Source: Halichondria panicea (taxonomy: Eukaryota; Porifera; Demospongiae; Suberitida; Halichondriidae). From it: DNA of 64,000 bases. How positions within the stretch are numbered: the stretch's first letter is position 1; every line of letters starts with the position of its first letter. The stretch spans positions 1,875,001 through 1,939,000 of the forward strand of contig NC_087392.1 of assembly GCF_963675165.1 (NCBI RefSeq), written 5' to 3'. The notes below the pieces were generated by a model. The model was not told the origin of the DNA and searched no databases. It worked only from the letters and a program-made list of their open reading frames with translations. This document shows, piece by piece, positions 1 through 11,400 of this stretch. The translations under genes and the position numbers were made by a program.

Positions 1-1497
1 TTGAATCAGATACGGGTTTGTTCTTGCAATATGCCACGTACTTGCTCGTGAACTCAGAGCCCTAGGGAGGAACAAGACGATAATTTGATACAGCTGTGAG
101 CAAATAGTGACTAGGACCAGGGTTTTAGTTAGCCTAGGCGTGGCAACAATTGGGAGTGGAAGTGGGTGCAAGGACAATTAATGGCTAGTGTACTTGGCGT
201 TGCTATTGCAACACTCTCTATAATAATTATACTGTAAGGTAACGGTTATTGCACGCACTATAAAAATAACCAACACACTCTAGTGTAGTCAAAACAATGA
301 GAGGGCATGTTTATAAACATAAGCAGACAGTATAATAATTATGTGAGTGTGCATGTGTACATACACGCACGCACATGCTTCAAGAACACTCCGACCATGG
401 CTTCTGCATCCTCTGCATGGTACACCTGCATTGCTGGGAGGAGGATCCTGTGAGGGTGTGGTGTGTGTGAGGGGTGTGGGAGTGGTGGTGTGGTGTGTGT
501 GTGTGTGAGGAATGTGGGAGCGGTGGTGTGGTGTGTGTGAAGGATGTGGGAGCGGTGGTGTGGTGTGTGTGAGGGATGTGGGAGCGGTGGTGTGGTGTGT
601 GTGAGGGATGTGGACAGTGAGTGCCAATTGATGGGACACTCCTAACACAAGCCCCACAACAACCATAACACATTCAAAGCATGTCCATTTCCTCTGACAA
701 CATACCAACAACTTAATAATAATATAATGAGACTGGACTGGCAATTTTCATATTTGCTAACGTGCCACACAAGATTCTTTCACGGCTTACTCGCGATGAA
801 AGCTGTAAATTTCAGGTAGTGTCGAGAAGATGGATAAGATATCTGTCTTGAGGGTGGGGGGTACATTTGGACCCCCAGCACGGATATGGTTCAGGTAGTC
901 CTGCAATTAGGTTAATTAACTAAAACGAATACAGTGCATAATGCATCAGCTGATTCGTAGTACACAGTGTGATAATCACTTAGCTACATAGTGATTTAAC
1001 TATAGTACAATCATCATTAATTTTTGTGTGCACAGTGTAGCTCAGCATGAATACTTGAGGGAGATTAAATGACACCAGTGCATGCTTACCTCAAAGGTTA
1101 CTCTCAATCTCTCCACATACTCTTTCTCAGAGTCAACAAACTCTTTCAACACAAACCTACATCATGGTCAGTGCAGTCTCATAGTGTTTGGGCACAACCA
1201 CACTCACAGCATAGTGCATGAATACACTCACCTCCTGTGCTCTAGAACTTTTTGGACAGAGGGATCACTGATTTCTGTCATTATCACAGTGTGTATGTGC
1301 ACAATGCATGCAGCAGTTTAACTGCTAGCTAGCTGGTCTTCGATCTAGTTCTACAAAGAATTACTGACCATTACCAGCTTGTTCTAACGACGACCTTTCC
1401 CCTAAAATCAATAGCAACTTGCAAACACATGCAACATCTAGTTACTAAACTTCACTCTTCTGTCTATGGTGGTACTTGTCTGTTGCATAGAGTTATA
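1..1497. other. Intergenic, no gene recognised
   Basis: About 1.5 kb upstream of the first gene. It holds a GT-rich minisatellite (452-612) and AT-rich DNA. Short open frames here translate into repeat-derived His/Thr/Pro-rich strings or unremarkable sequence with no domain and no splice context. The last 100-200 bases presumably carry the promoter of the SAM-phosphatase gene, but no clear element is visible. Confidence 0.6.
452..612. repeat. GT-rich minisatellite, about 32-bp unit
   Basis: Four to five copies of a unit of about 32 bp built from the core GGGAGCGGTGGTGTGG followed by a GT run and GAGGG. The last complete copies are nearly identical, so the array is young. Confidence 0.8.
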
Positions 1498-3982
1498 ATG
1501 GCCACTAGTCATGTCAATGTTAGCCTCCTGGAGAGCCATCTGAGCACGAATGCAGTCATCCCAGATGATTGTCCATACGAGACTATTGGAGGCTCAGGGG
1601 CTACCATTGTGAGACGGCCAAGTTTGAGTTTGAGTTTGAATATGCTCTCCTGTGTGCCTGAGAGGGGACTATTGCAGGTCAATAGGAGCTACAATTCCTC
1701 TCCTGTTGAGAGTGAGCTGTCCTCTGGCAGGAAGAGTGTGAGCGAGAGCATAGTAAGGTGGCAGGAAGACGAAGTGATCTCGTGGCTGGACGAAACTGGA
1801 TTTGGAGAATATGCCGTACATATATTATAGAAGAGAGAGGCTCTAGATCTATACTGATGAATTATATCTCAGGACATGTAATGCTTTAATTATTAATATT
1901 TTCTCTGTAGGATATATTCAGAAATCACTCTATACGGACTGGTAGACTACTGCTAACTCTTGAGGAGTCACACTTGCTGGAGATGGGGATAAATTCAGTC
2001 GGTCACAGACTGGAGATCATGGATGCCCTGAACCACCTTCGTCAGGATGCTGGGCTTGTTGACAGGAGCAAGCTGGTAGGCATTAAGACACTAATGAAAC
2101 AGTAAGTGTCCTTGAGGCAATTTGAACGGTTACAAAACATTGATTGTTCTTAATACACTATTTGCGCATTACTATGTTTGGAGATAGCTACAAACCTGCA
2201 CTAACTGTGTGCAGGCTTGATATTGCTCGAGATGAGGAGATGCAACACCGCTACCCTAAAAGGATAATACTGGTCAGGCACGGAGAGGTGAGTTCATTAC
2301 CTTACCACATACCCAACAGCACACATGACCTTATTTACTGATTCACTCCGTATCCTAGGTAACTTCCAGTGAAGGGTGCAGTAAAAGGTTATAGCACAAA
2401 ACATAGTCTATAACCCTACATTGTCATATTGACCTGAGCTAGCTAGCAGTCTAAACTACTTATTACATGTTCATGAGGCTTGAAACACTGCAGTTCAATC
2501 CTTGCTCTGTGTTTCTAGAGTCAAGGCTGTGGCTCAGAGGTAGAGGAGTACAGTGCATGCAGTGTTGGTAGACTTGTGCAATGCAAATTGAAAACGGCAG
2601 CTCCTGATATTGGTGGGCTGGTCTGGTCAAAGTTTATGGCTTCCAGTAGAACCTAGCTGCTTGGAGAAGTAGCTAGCTCTCATACTTGACAGCTGTAACT
2701 GTTCTAACTGCATATTCTGAGGCACAAAAGTGGCTGTGAGAGCAAGCTTGACTGTCTCCATACATGTACATTGATGTTCAAATATTAATGACTGTTTTGC
2801 TGTTTTTGCAGTAAATAAATCAGTTGTTGACTGGTTGCCTAGTAATTATGGCTTATAACCAACCAATGCCGAGGGCGTACCAGTCAATAACTATAACTTA
2901 CCACATACCCAACAGCACTTACTACATACCCAATACAACAAACACTATCCATACACTGCACACCATCAGTCGCAAGGCAATGTGGATCACACTATCTATC
3001 AGAGTACACCCGACCGCTATCTTGAGTTGACAGAAAAAGGGAGAACACAAGCCTATGTAAGTGGTCCACGTAATACAACGTGATCTGTATTGCATGCACT
3101 CACAACCATCACTACTCTAGGCTGCTGGTATAGAGCTCAAGGAACTGTTACACGAAGAGTCTGTCACTTTCTATGTGTCTCCTTTCACACGCTCCAAGCA
3201 TACTTTTGAGCAAATTAGAAAATGTTTCCACGATGAGCAGGTACGGATAAAGTTGCAACTTCATAAGTACGTGCGTGAGTATATTTGTCGCTATATTCTG
3301 TGCAGGTGCTACAAGTGAGAACTGATCCTCGCATACGAGAGCAGGAGTGGGGAAACTTCCAGGACCCGGCCAAGATGCCCGAAATCATTGCTGAGAGAAG
3401 GACCATCGGTTCATTCTACTACCGATTCCCTACTGGAGAAAGGTGCAAACCACACGTCAAGTAGTAGTACGCTAATATAAACTGTACAAGCTCATAATTA
3501 TGGTTATAGAAATGCCACTGTTTGATACTCTGTATTGTATTGATCTGGTCCTATGTAGTGGTGCTGATGTGTACGATCGTGTGTCCACCTTCTTGGAGAC
3601 ACTCTATCGGGACATGGAGAAGGGTGGCTGTGGCCAGAACGCTGTCATTGTCTCACACGGCCTCTTTTGTCGACTCTTTCTGACCCGCTACTACCACTGG
3701 TCGGTGAGTAGATCCCTCTATTGTGACATCCTTCATTCAATATTAGCATTCTTTTTGTGTTGCTAGTTTTGTCTATGTACAAAGGAACCCCTGTTATAGG
3801 CTTTCCCCTCAACAATCCCTTAATGTAATTATAGTGTTGTTCTGTGCTAATGGTCGGTGCTCTCCCTCCAGATTGACAAGTTCCACAAGCTTTGGAATTT
3901 CAAGAATGGTCAGTATGCCATTATGGAGCTGCTGCCAAGTGGCAGCTACAGACTTGTATCCGAACTAAAATCGAACCCTTAG
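1498..3982 (+). CDS. SAM domain fused to AT74-like histidine phosphatase
   Basis: Eight exons: 1498-1815, 1911-2101, 2215-2287, 2970-3056, 3121-3240, 3306-3442, 3559-3703, 3872-3982; 393 aa. Residues about 90-160 form a SAM domain (WLDETGFGEYADIF across the first junction). From about 183 follows a histidine phosphatase (phosphoglycerate-mutase-like) domain with the catalytic RHGESQG motif split by intron 3 (His about 192) and the second catalytic histidine in VIVSHG (about 342). Spacing and motifs (PKRIILVRHGE, PTGESGADVYDRV) resemble the plant and fungal AT74/YOR283-type family. The substrate is unknown; the family acts on small phosphorylated molecules or proteins. An in-frame ATG at 1429 would add 23 residues. 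The ATG at 1498 is preferred only because it gives a tidy acidic N-terminus. A polyadenylation-like ATTAAA follows near 4079. Confidence 0.85.
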
Positions 3983-4151
3983 CGACCATGCAATCTTTGT
4001 ACAATATAGGTTGGCAAGTATTTAGTGTTTTTTTTTATAGACTTGATGTTTGGTGTTACCAATCTGATACACAATGATATTAAACAGTTATATATAACAG
4101 TGACATCAACAATATGACCTCTCTCTATATAATAATGAATGGCTAGCAAGT

Positions 4152-4427
4152 CTATTTTTTCCAGAATGTGTTCTTTTTTTTCTTCTGCCTCTTTGCAATT
4201 CTATTCTGATGACCCACTGATTTTTTAGGGTACTTGTCATTAATCGGGTGTTTAAGGTTCAGTTCAGAGATAATCTTTAGGTAGTCTTGAAAATTGCTCC
4301 TCTTTAGATACAATAGAAGTGTTCTTCTCCTGTGAACCAGTTGCACTAGTGAGCGAAGAGAGCCATAATCTTTCCTGTGCTTCTTCATGTGTTCTGACAT
4401 TTGCTTAATGCGTATCGTTAACACTGC

Positions 4428-4477
<50 letters not shown>

Positions 4478-5464
4478 TGGGGGGGGGGGGGATACTTAAC
4501 AATAGGGTAGTATTACAGAGGATTTCAGGTTGGTTGGCAGAAGTTAAAAGTTGAGTGCAGTCAACCATGACCACTCATTACATTAATAGAAGAAATACAC
4601 AGGTCATGGTTGAGTGCAACCTGAAATCCTCTGTCATTATAACACAGGTAGCAACAGGGTCATTATAACACAGGTAGCAACAGGGTCATTTAAAATCAGC
4701 TCTGGAACTTTGTTCTGAAGGTCCAACTTCAATGATTTTCTGGCTATAGCTAGAAGGAGCTCTTTCAGATGGTATGTTCAAATATCAAACTTGAAACAGG
4801 ACATAATTCCCAAAAAGAGAATGTGGTATACAAGCCAAAAATAGACTTTGATTTTAACGCATAATCTAAAGAAAAGCTTTCAGAAAATTAATTAGACCAA
4901 TGGAACTAAAGTTATGGCCGCGTTCAAAGATACTCTATTTAATACATGTACTAGGATCTCACTCTGTACAGTGGTTGAGCCGGTGTCTCCGGGCCTGGCC
5001 TGCATCTGACTGATGGTGTCGGCTACTGCAGCCTTCTTGTGCTCCCTCTCACAGGCCATATCCAGGCTGAATATACGCTGCACCTGTGAGTCTGCCCTGG
5101 GGCAGTTCAACAACTTCATAACAACACAGTGAGGTAGATCATCGACACATAGTAGTACAGCACATGACTTGGTACAAGTAACCGTGGGCAGAAAACCTCA
5201 ATTCATCGCCTAGACGCAAACTCACTCTTTAAGTATTTTCACTTGCTCAAAGTCGGGCATGAACTTTGGCGAGGACTTCAGATTGGCCTCATCGAAGTGT
5301 CGTGCAGAGAGATGAAAACCGGCACACCATCTCGTAACTGTATTAGGCAAGAGTAATGAATGCATCCTAAAGAGGCAGTGATTCTTACCCTCTGGGACTG
5401 TTCTCACTGTAGATAGACTGACACACCTACTGAGGGCACTTCTCAGTCCACTGCAAGACCACAT
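4152..5464 (-). CDS. MRPS15: Mitochondrial ribosomal protein uS15m
   Basis: Four exons: 5464-5389, 5337-5226, 5096-4963, 4423-4152; 197 aa. The last exon carries the S15 core: EHMKKHRKDYGSLRSL, then LVHRRRTLLLYLKRSNF and a lysine-rich tail. The first exon is basic and Ser/Arg-rich, as expected for a mitochondrial targeting sequence. It binds small-subunit rRNA in the mitoribosome. The third intron (4424-4962) carries a CA/GT microsatellite close to the acceptor and a dispersed repeat. Transcription starts head-to-head with the pyrophosphatase gene, 105 bp apart. Confidence 0.9.
4431..4491. repeat. (GT)n microsatellite followed by a G run
   Basis: About 20 GT dinucleotides, then GG and a run of 11-12 G, inside the third intron of MRPS15 only a few bases from its 3' splice site. 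On the minus strand it supplies a long CA tract instead of the usual pyrimidine tract. Confidence 0.9.
4512..4633. repeat. Inverted repeat in MRPS15 intron
   Basis: AGAGGATTTCAGGTTG at about 4517 recurs inverted as CAACCTGAAATCCTCT at about 4617, with a second pair (GTTGAGTGCAGTCAACCATGA against CATGGTTGAGTGCAAC) inside. It is followed by a two-copy direct repeat of TCATTATAACACAGGTAGCA at about 4635-4685. It looks like a small fold-back element. Confidence 0.7.
4700..4930. repeat. Dispersed repeat, copy 1
   Basis: Shares ordered blocks with 24910-25115: ATGATTTTCTG, AAGGAGCTCTTTC, GACTTTGATTT/CTTTGATTTGAC, then TTAGACCAA, GAACTAAAGTTATGGC and GTTCAAAG. Identity is partial, so it is an old interspersed repeat of unknown class. 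Both copies lie in introns. Confidence 0.65.
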
Positions 5465-5569
5465 CTCATTGGAACTCCGGTCACCACCAAATAACAGTGA
5501 ATATGTACGGTAATCGCTCCGTATAACAATGATACTCAGTACCCACGTGGTCGTGGTTTTGTGTGCTAA
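5465..5569. promoter_or_regulatory. Bidirectional promoter MRPS15 / PPA
   Basis: Only 105 bp separate the two start codons, so both promoters and 5' leaders must lie here or inside the first exons. No TATA box is visible. Both products act in or near mitochondria (a ribosomal protein and a pyrophosphatase with a possible targeting leader), so shared control would make sense, but this is inference. Confidence 0.6.
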
Positions 5570-8017
5570 ATGAACTTGAGGAGTACGAGTCGTCTTATAT
5601 TCAAGGGTGTAAAGTTGCTTTCAGCCAGAGCAGTCACTGTAAGAAGTATGGCCTACTCAATAGAGGAGCGTGGCAGCCAATACAGTCTTGACTACAGAGT
5701 GTACTTCAGTAAGTGGTCTGCCCCTAGCCTTTTGATGAGCAGTTGTATTTATTGAAATTGTCCATCGTTAATTTTGTAGAGAAGGGTGATAAGTATGTGT
5801 CACCATTCCATGATGTCCCACTGTATGCTAATGCTGAGAAGACAGTGTACAACGCGATCATGGAGGTGCCCCGATGGTCTAATGCCAAAATGGAGGTTAG
5901 TGCAGTCAATAATACTCAGAGGAGGTACGACAGGTGCGGTGCATCTCAAGAAATTAGCCTTTGATTGAGCAATAGTTATCCGCCCACGTCGTATGTTTTT
6001 GCTGAGGCTAATTGCTTGAGCTGCACTGCGCCTGTCGGACCTCCTCTGATGTATAATTATGTTTGCCGATTAACACTAGAAATTTCTTGCTAGATATCTG
6101 TTGCGGACAAGTTGAACCCCATTAAGCAAGACGTGAAGAAAGGCAAAGCACGTTTTGTGAGCAACGTGTTCCCTTACCACGGGTACATGTGGAACTACGG
6201 TGCACTGCCTCAGACGTGGGAGGACCCCTCCCATATGGACCCCAACACCAACTGCAAGGGAGACAATGACCCTCTAGATGTGTGTGAGATTGGGTACCGT
6301 GTGGCCAAGAGGGGGGAAGTGCGACAAGTCAAAGTGCTTGGCTGTGTGGCTCTCATTGATGAGGGTGAGAAATGCCTGACGTATAATAGGAGATAAGAGG
6401 GAATGTGTTTATTAGGAACTAGTGTGTGGGAACTGTAATGTCATTGTGAGTATGTCATTGTGAGTGTGTATGTGTAATAGAGCCAACATTGTGTGTGTGT
6501 GTGTGTGTCCGTCCACGTGTGTGTACGAGTTACCAAATCTGCGTAGTTTGGGGTATTTTTGTTGTAGATATATTTCCTATGTTCTTCATACTCACAATAG
6601 GTGAGACGGACTGGAAGGTACTGGCGATTGATGTAACTGATCCACTAGCGGAGAAACTCAATGGTGAGAATTAAACACTCCACCCTCATTTATCCCTCAC
6701 CCTCCGTAGATGTGTCTGATATTGAGACGGAGATGCCTGGATTCTTAGCAGTGAGTTGATTTATAGCAAAGGTTAGCACATGATTCAGACGTGTGTTGCC
6801 CCTCAACCCAGGCCACAGTGGAGTGGTTCACAAAGTACAAGGTGCCTGCTGGAAAACCAAAGAATAACTTTGCATTCAATGGAAAAGCAATGGACAAAGT
6901 GAGCGGCTTAGTTAAATATGTTCTGTATGCAACAGTGTACTCATTGTGTTGAGTACCTTGCTATATGGTACTTATTGTTGTCTGGTCTACTCTCAAATGT
7001 TGCAGTGAAAAGAGATCAGGATTTAATTTAGTTCATATTGTTATGCCTCGGTGCGCATGCGCAAGCGGGGTATACGGTAGTGTGTTTGTGTGTGTGTGTG
7101 TGTGTGTAGACTGCTATAGCTGCTCAAGGATGAATCAAGTGCAAGTAAGAGTTTCTATAGGCTTCTAGTCATGTTTACTTGGATTTTAATTCGTGGATTT
7201 GCAAAATAATGCTTCGTTCTTGAGTTATGCCTACTTGGAATGCCATTGCAGCCTTTTCAGAAAAGTACGTAGCCAAACTTGTTTACCGAGTGTTGCTACT
7301 CTACTTAGTAGTTAGCTCTGCACTAGAACGCTAGCTATTGGTAGCTGCAAGAGTGAGAAGAGAGCTGCAAGGCTCTGCTGATGCAGCCATTAATTTTTGA
7401 CTTGAACTTTTGGCATCGATCGTTTTTAACAACAATCATGGTGGATCATTACCCACTCTTTGTGTTTGCATGCAAAAATGTTCATCATAATTATGAGTGT
7501 ATAAAAGCTTTTAGTAGCTTTACGTTATGTAGCTTTGGCATCTCCATCGAGGCATCAGCACCTGCGGTGCTTTCATTGTTGTTGTTCTTTTTTCCAGGAT
7601 TTCACCACCCGTATAGTGGCTGAGACTCACGACCAGTGGGAGAAGTTGATGAAGAACCAACATTCTGACCCCACCTCCATTAGTCGGTAAGGTTATGCAT
7701 TATAATAACTGTGTGTGTATGTGTAGAATGACTGTATCACATGATTTTTAGGGTATCCCGAGAGGTACAGAGTACATTGATTTTTAAGTTTGAGTTAAAA
7801 TCAAATTCACACTGTGTGCTCACTTACAGAGCCAACACGACGGTGGCGGGTGACTATCTCGTGTCTCAGACTGATGCTGCCGGAGTAGTGGCCACTTCAC
7901 CACCCCCCGCCCCAGACACACCCATTGACCCCATTGGTAGGTGGGATTATTTGGTGCTCTTGATGATAATAGTCTTTTCCTTTTCTTTCAGTGGACAAGT
8001 GGCACTATGTGCAGTGA
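5570..8017 (+). CDS. PPA: Soluble inorganic pyrophosphatase
   Basis: Nine exons: 5570-5708, 5780-5895, 6094-6364, 6601-6663, 6710-6750, 6812-6898, 7598-7686, 7830-7936, 7992-8017; 312 aa. Hydrolyses pyrophosphate to two phosphates. The family I signature DNDPLDV is at about residues 142-148, preceded by the conserved [20 protein letters not shown]. It ends DKWHYVQ, matching the usual animal C-terminal DKW. Translation from the ATG at 5570 adds 26 basic residues before MAYSIEERG (ATG 5648), which could be a mitochondrial leader, so two start sites could give mitochondrial and cytosolic forms. An alternative last exon may exist at 8190-8254. Confidence 0.93.
5916..6049. mobile_element. Palindromic MITE-like element in PPA intron 2
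   Basis: The arm TCAGAGGAGGTACGACAGG at 5916 extends to TTAGCCT (about 5962). It recurs inverted from about 6004 to 6049 with about five mismatches over 46 bp, leaving a short loop. This is the structure of a fold-back MITE. It fills most of the intron between exons 2 and 3. Confidence 0.8.
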
Positions 8018-8189
8018 AGAACTTAACAATATTAAATTGCTGTTTGAATCAAATTTTAAACTGATTTTTTTGAGAATTGTGCATCAAATGAGAAATGTAA
8101 TTAATTTGCTGAGAGATATGATTGAAACAATGGTGTTGTTCTGGAGCAAGTTTGTTTGTTTCTACGTCTTCTCGAGGGTGTGATAACAG

Positions 8190-8254
8190 AAAGTGGAGAA
8201 ACCAGCGTCCAGAGCATCAGTGAGACAAGCACCATGGGATACCAGCAGCTGTAG
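8190..8254 (+). other. Possible alternative last exon of PPA
   Basis: Preceded by an acceptor (TGTGATAACAG). Joined to exon 8 (which ends in phase 1) it keeps an open frame giving ESGETSVQSISETSTMGYQQ plus L and a stop. This would replace the eight-residue DKW tail by a Ser/Thr-rich tail of 21 residues. No transcript evidence is available here. Confidence 0.35.
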
Positions 8255-8294
8255 GGGGGAGGGGGTTATGGAACGTGCCTCTTCATTGCATCAA

Positions 8295-9929
8295 CTATAC
8301 ATTGTAGCTGCTCTGAAAGTTATAAGAAAATTACAATAAGGAAGTGGGCCCCTGCACTTCAGAAGGTACGGGGTCCTTGTATGTATAATTACTGTTTGGA
8401 TAACATTATAATTCAAATACTACGCTTACGGTGGCTTAGTGTGAACACTGACCTTTTCCAGACTTGCGTTCTTGTTGTTGAGGCAGTAAATGAGAGGAGT
8501 GCAGCCGCTAATGTCCTTAGCATGCACAGAGACATTGTTCCCGTCCAGGAGGACTCTCACACAGCTGTCGGCGTTGGCCATACAGGCGTGGTGGAGTGGG
8601 GTCATCTTGGCCAGGTCCACTGCTGCTTTGTTGGCACCGACCTCCAGGAGAAACTTAACCATCGACTCTTGACCATTGCCGGCAGCTATGGGGTATATTG
8701 ACACGTAATCATTATTATAATTAAAATGTATCATGCATTTCTAGTATCTACAGCTGTCTTAATCATTGTTCAAAGGGGAATGAATATTAAAACACATACA
8801 ATGGTAATGACATACGTCATAATTATTATAAACTTAGTACTGATTATTATCAGCTGTACAATGCATACATAAATGTACATGAGACATCGTCCAATCAGCT
8901 CTCACCTAGCATGAGGGGAGTCTGGTTGAGCTTCCCTCCGAGCACGTCCACTGACACATCTCGAGATAGTATCTGGGTGGCCATCTTCTCTAGGCCCTTG
9001 GAACAGGCATGATGTAGTACCTGGAATCCGTGGGCGTCCACACTCGCTATGCCCTGGGGGGAAATAAGCATCATATCCATGCAGTTACAATGCAGACACA
9101 TAAATAGAGGCTGTATAATAGCATGTTGGACTGTGCTATGGCCGTGGGCGTCCACACTCGCTATACCCTGGGGGGAAATAAGCATCATATCCATGCAGTT
9201 ACAATGCAGACACATAAATAGAGGCTGTATAATAGCATGTTGGACTGTGCTATAAGGGGGTGGTGTTGTGTTGCATGCCTATGGTAATCACACTTTATTG
9301 TGGCCACATTATGAACACAACTGAAGGTAAATGGTCGCAATGTGCAGACTCACTTGGCTGTGTTCTGGTAGGCTCCTGAGCAGGTGCAGACCAATCTCCT
9401 CATGACCCTACACATAGAAAAAAAAGATTTTAAATCCATACAGACTAAAATAATTAAGAAGTGAGGCTCCCTATTTAATCTTGGCAGACACAACGTACTC
9501 TTGCTGAGGCTAGAATAAGAGGGGTTTCTTTCTCAAGGGTCAGAGGATAGAGGTCAACTCGTGTGCTGACTATCAGTAGCTCCACTGTCTTCAGAGACCC
9601 GTGAGCACTGGGACAAAGGGAGAGAGGGGAGGTAGGTAGTGAAATGGTCGGCATTATTGAATTGCTAAAGAAATAGCCTACCGTGTGAAATTATGATAGC
9701 GTAACATTAGTATGCTTACAGAACTGGTCTAGTATTTACAGAGTATACACAAACAGATCAGCATCACTCATGTGTAGTTGATTGTCTCAAAGCTCATCAA
9801 ATCCTGGGGACTGCACCAGTACACGCACGCAGACTTACATGGCTAGTTGCAGTGCAGTCAGTTGGTCTTGGCCACGTGCATTAGGATCAACATCGTCATC
9901 TTGTAGCAGCTCCCTGCAGGTGTGTGTGT

Positions 9930-9996
<67 letters not shown>

Positions 9997-11400
9997 TGTA
10001 GTACGTGGGAAATCAACCAACACTAACTAAACACATTGACCACCACCAGATAACTAATGTATAGGCCTTGCCCAATTATGCTCAAAATTTTGCCTATTAG
10101 TCTAGTCTCCAAGTCTCATGCATTGTACCTATTAGTCTTTAATCATTACCCATTAGTCTCAAAATCATCAACGAGAATTATACTGCAACATCACAGACGC
10201 TTCTATATAATCTTCTAAAGAAGTATTATTGGTGAAAAGAGTCAACTGATCTAGTAGTACTACTATAGCACCTTCCATACGTATATAATTATACTAGTCT
10301 ATAGCCACGACGTGGACCATGTGCTCAGAAGTACGTGTAACGGTTAACCATTAGTTATTCATGCTACTGAGCTTCTATAAAACTACCAACATTTGGTAAA
10401 AATTGCCTAATAGGCTAATATTTTTTGCCTATTAGGCTGGCATAATGCTCAATGCTCCACTGCACCTATTAGTCTCAAAATTATGCTAGTATACTTGGGC
10501 AAGGGCTACTAATGTACCTATCAAGGGCAAGCCCCACCTCCCCCAGTGCAGGCATAGGTGAGGATTTGAAACATACATAATTCAGCTGCATCACATCGAT
10601 CTGGGGACAACCTCGATGTCAAATCCCATGTATATACAAGTGCAATGATCAGTACCAGATCAGCACATGGCTGTGTAGTTAATGCGCATAAATCAATTGC
10701 ACTACCTCTGGGGCAAAGTTCAAGATCAAATCCCACCTATGGCCCCACCTATGCCCGTACTGGGGGAGGTGGGGGCTTGCCATTGATAGGTGCATAAGCA
10801 TATTCACCAGCCAACTAAGCATATTTATTGACAACACACCAACCAGCTAAGCATATTGACATACAAAATAATTAACGAGAATTTAAACAGGATACTGTAT
10901 TTCAGTATCGGTTCTCCTAGCAACCAAATAAAGCAATTCACGGGCCATTACATCCATGGAAATATAAGCTCGTACTCTAAACCACTACAAAGGACATAGC
11001 TGAGCTAGCTAGCTAGTAGCAAGCTATGCTCACCTTACAGTCTCTGTGTTGTCCTGACGTAACAGAGTGTGTGCATGTGAGGAGGAGAAGGTTATCAGAG
11101 GACATGAGCAGGTGTTACAATGTAGCACTCTGTTATTGAACTGGTGGACGTGCAAAAACCAGCTGCTACATTTATTTCCAGGGCAGGATAATTAGATCTA
11201 GACACATTTACCATGCACTGTGAAAACTAGATAAGGCTGATAGCAACTGTATTAACGTTTATATACACCTGATTTGCTAGCTAGATCTGTACTGATAGGT
11301 TTTGTATAAAGATTAATACAAGTTTAGACACGTACACATGGGCACACACCTCCATGACAGCCGTATGAAAGGCCTCCAGCTTAGCACTTGAGTTTCCCAT
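8295..11400 (-). CDS. Ankyrin-repeat protein with N-terminal MGNSS
   Basis: Exons: 11400-11350, 11053-11034, 9913-9839, 9607-9499, 9407-9354, 9053-8906, 8685-8453 and a short last exon, here placed at 8312-8295; about 235 aa. About five to six ankyrin repeats run from residue 18 to the end (for example TPLHHACMANADSCVRVLL, TPLILASA, VLHHACSKGLEKMATQIL). The protein begins MGNSSA, which fits an N-myristoylation motif, so membrane attachment is possible. The last exon is uncertain: a second acceptor near 8356 would give a different short tail. Exon 6 is affected by a tandem duplication that copies its acceptor (9029-9255). No orthologue is recognised; the role is probably protein binding. Confidence 0.75.
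9029..9255. repeat. 113-bp tandem duplication including a splice acceptor
   Basis: Two nearly identical copies, 9029-9142 and 9143-9255. Each contains the acceptor and first about 30 coding bases of ankyrin exon 6 plus about 80 bp of the upstream intron. The copy nearer the donor therefore supplies a decoy 3' splice site followed by truncated coding sequence. Confidence 0.9.
9921..9989. repeat. (GT)n microsatellite
   Basis: About 33 GT dinucleotides with single interruptions, directly beside the acceptor of ankyrin exon 3. On the transcribed strand it reads as a CA tract just upstream of CCTGCAG. Confidence 0.95.
10515..10795. mobile_element. MITE with about 50-bp terminal inverted repeats
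   Basis: The left end, from ACCTATCAAGGGCAAGCC through CTCCCCCAGTGCAGGCATAG, recurs inverted at 10741-10795 with few mismatches. The 280-bp element has no coding capacity and lies in the long second intron of the ankyrin gene (9914-11033). The rest of that intron holds AT-rich DNA with short repeated CTATTAGTCT motifs (10090-10480). Confidence 0.8.

Noticed and set aside
289-744. Open frames on the minus strand rich in His, Thr and Pro
   Set aside because: They are translations of the GT-rich minisatellite and show no domain or splice context.
2480-2560. A-box-like TGGCTCAGAGGTAGAG with an upstream GTTCAATCC, possible tRNA or SINE
   Set aside because: Box order is wrong for a tRNA and no cloverleaf stems are visible; at best an old SINE fragment.
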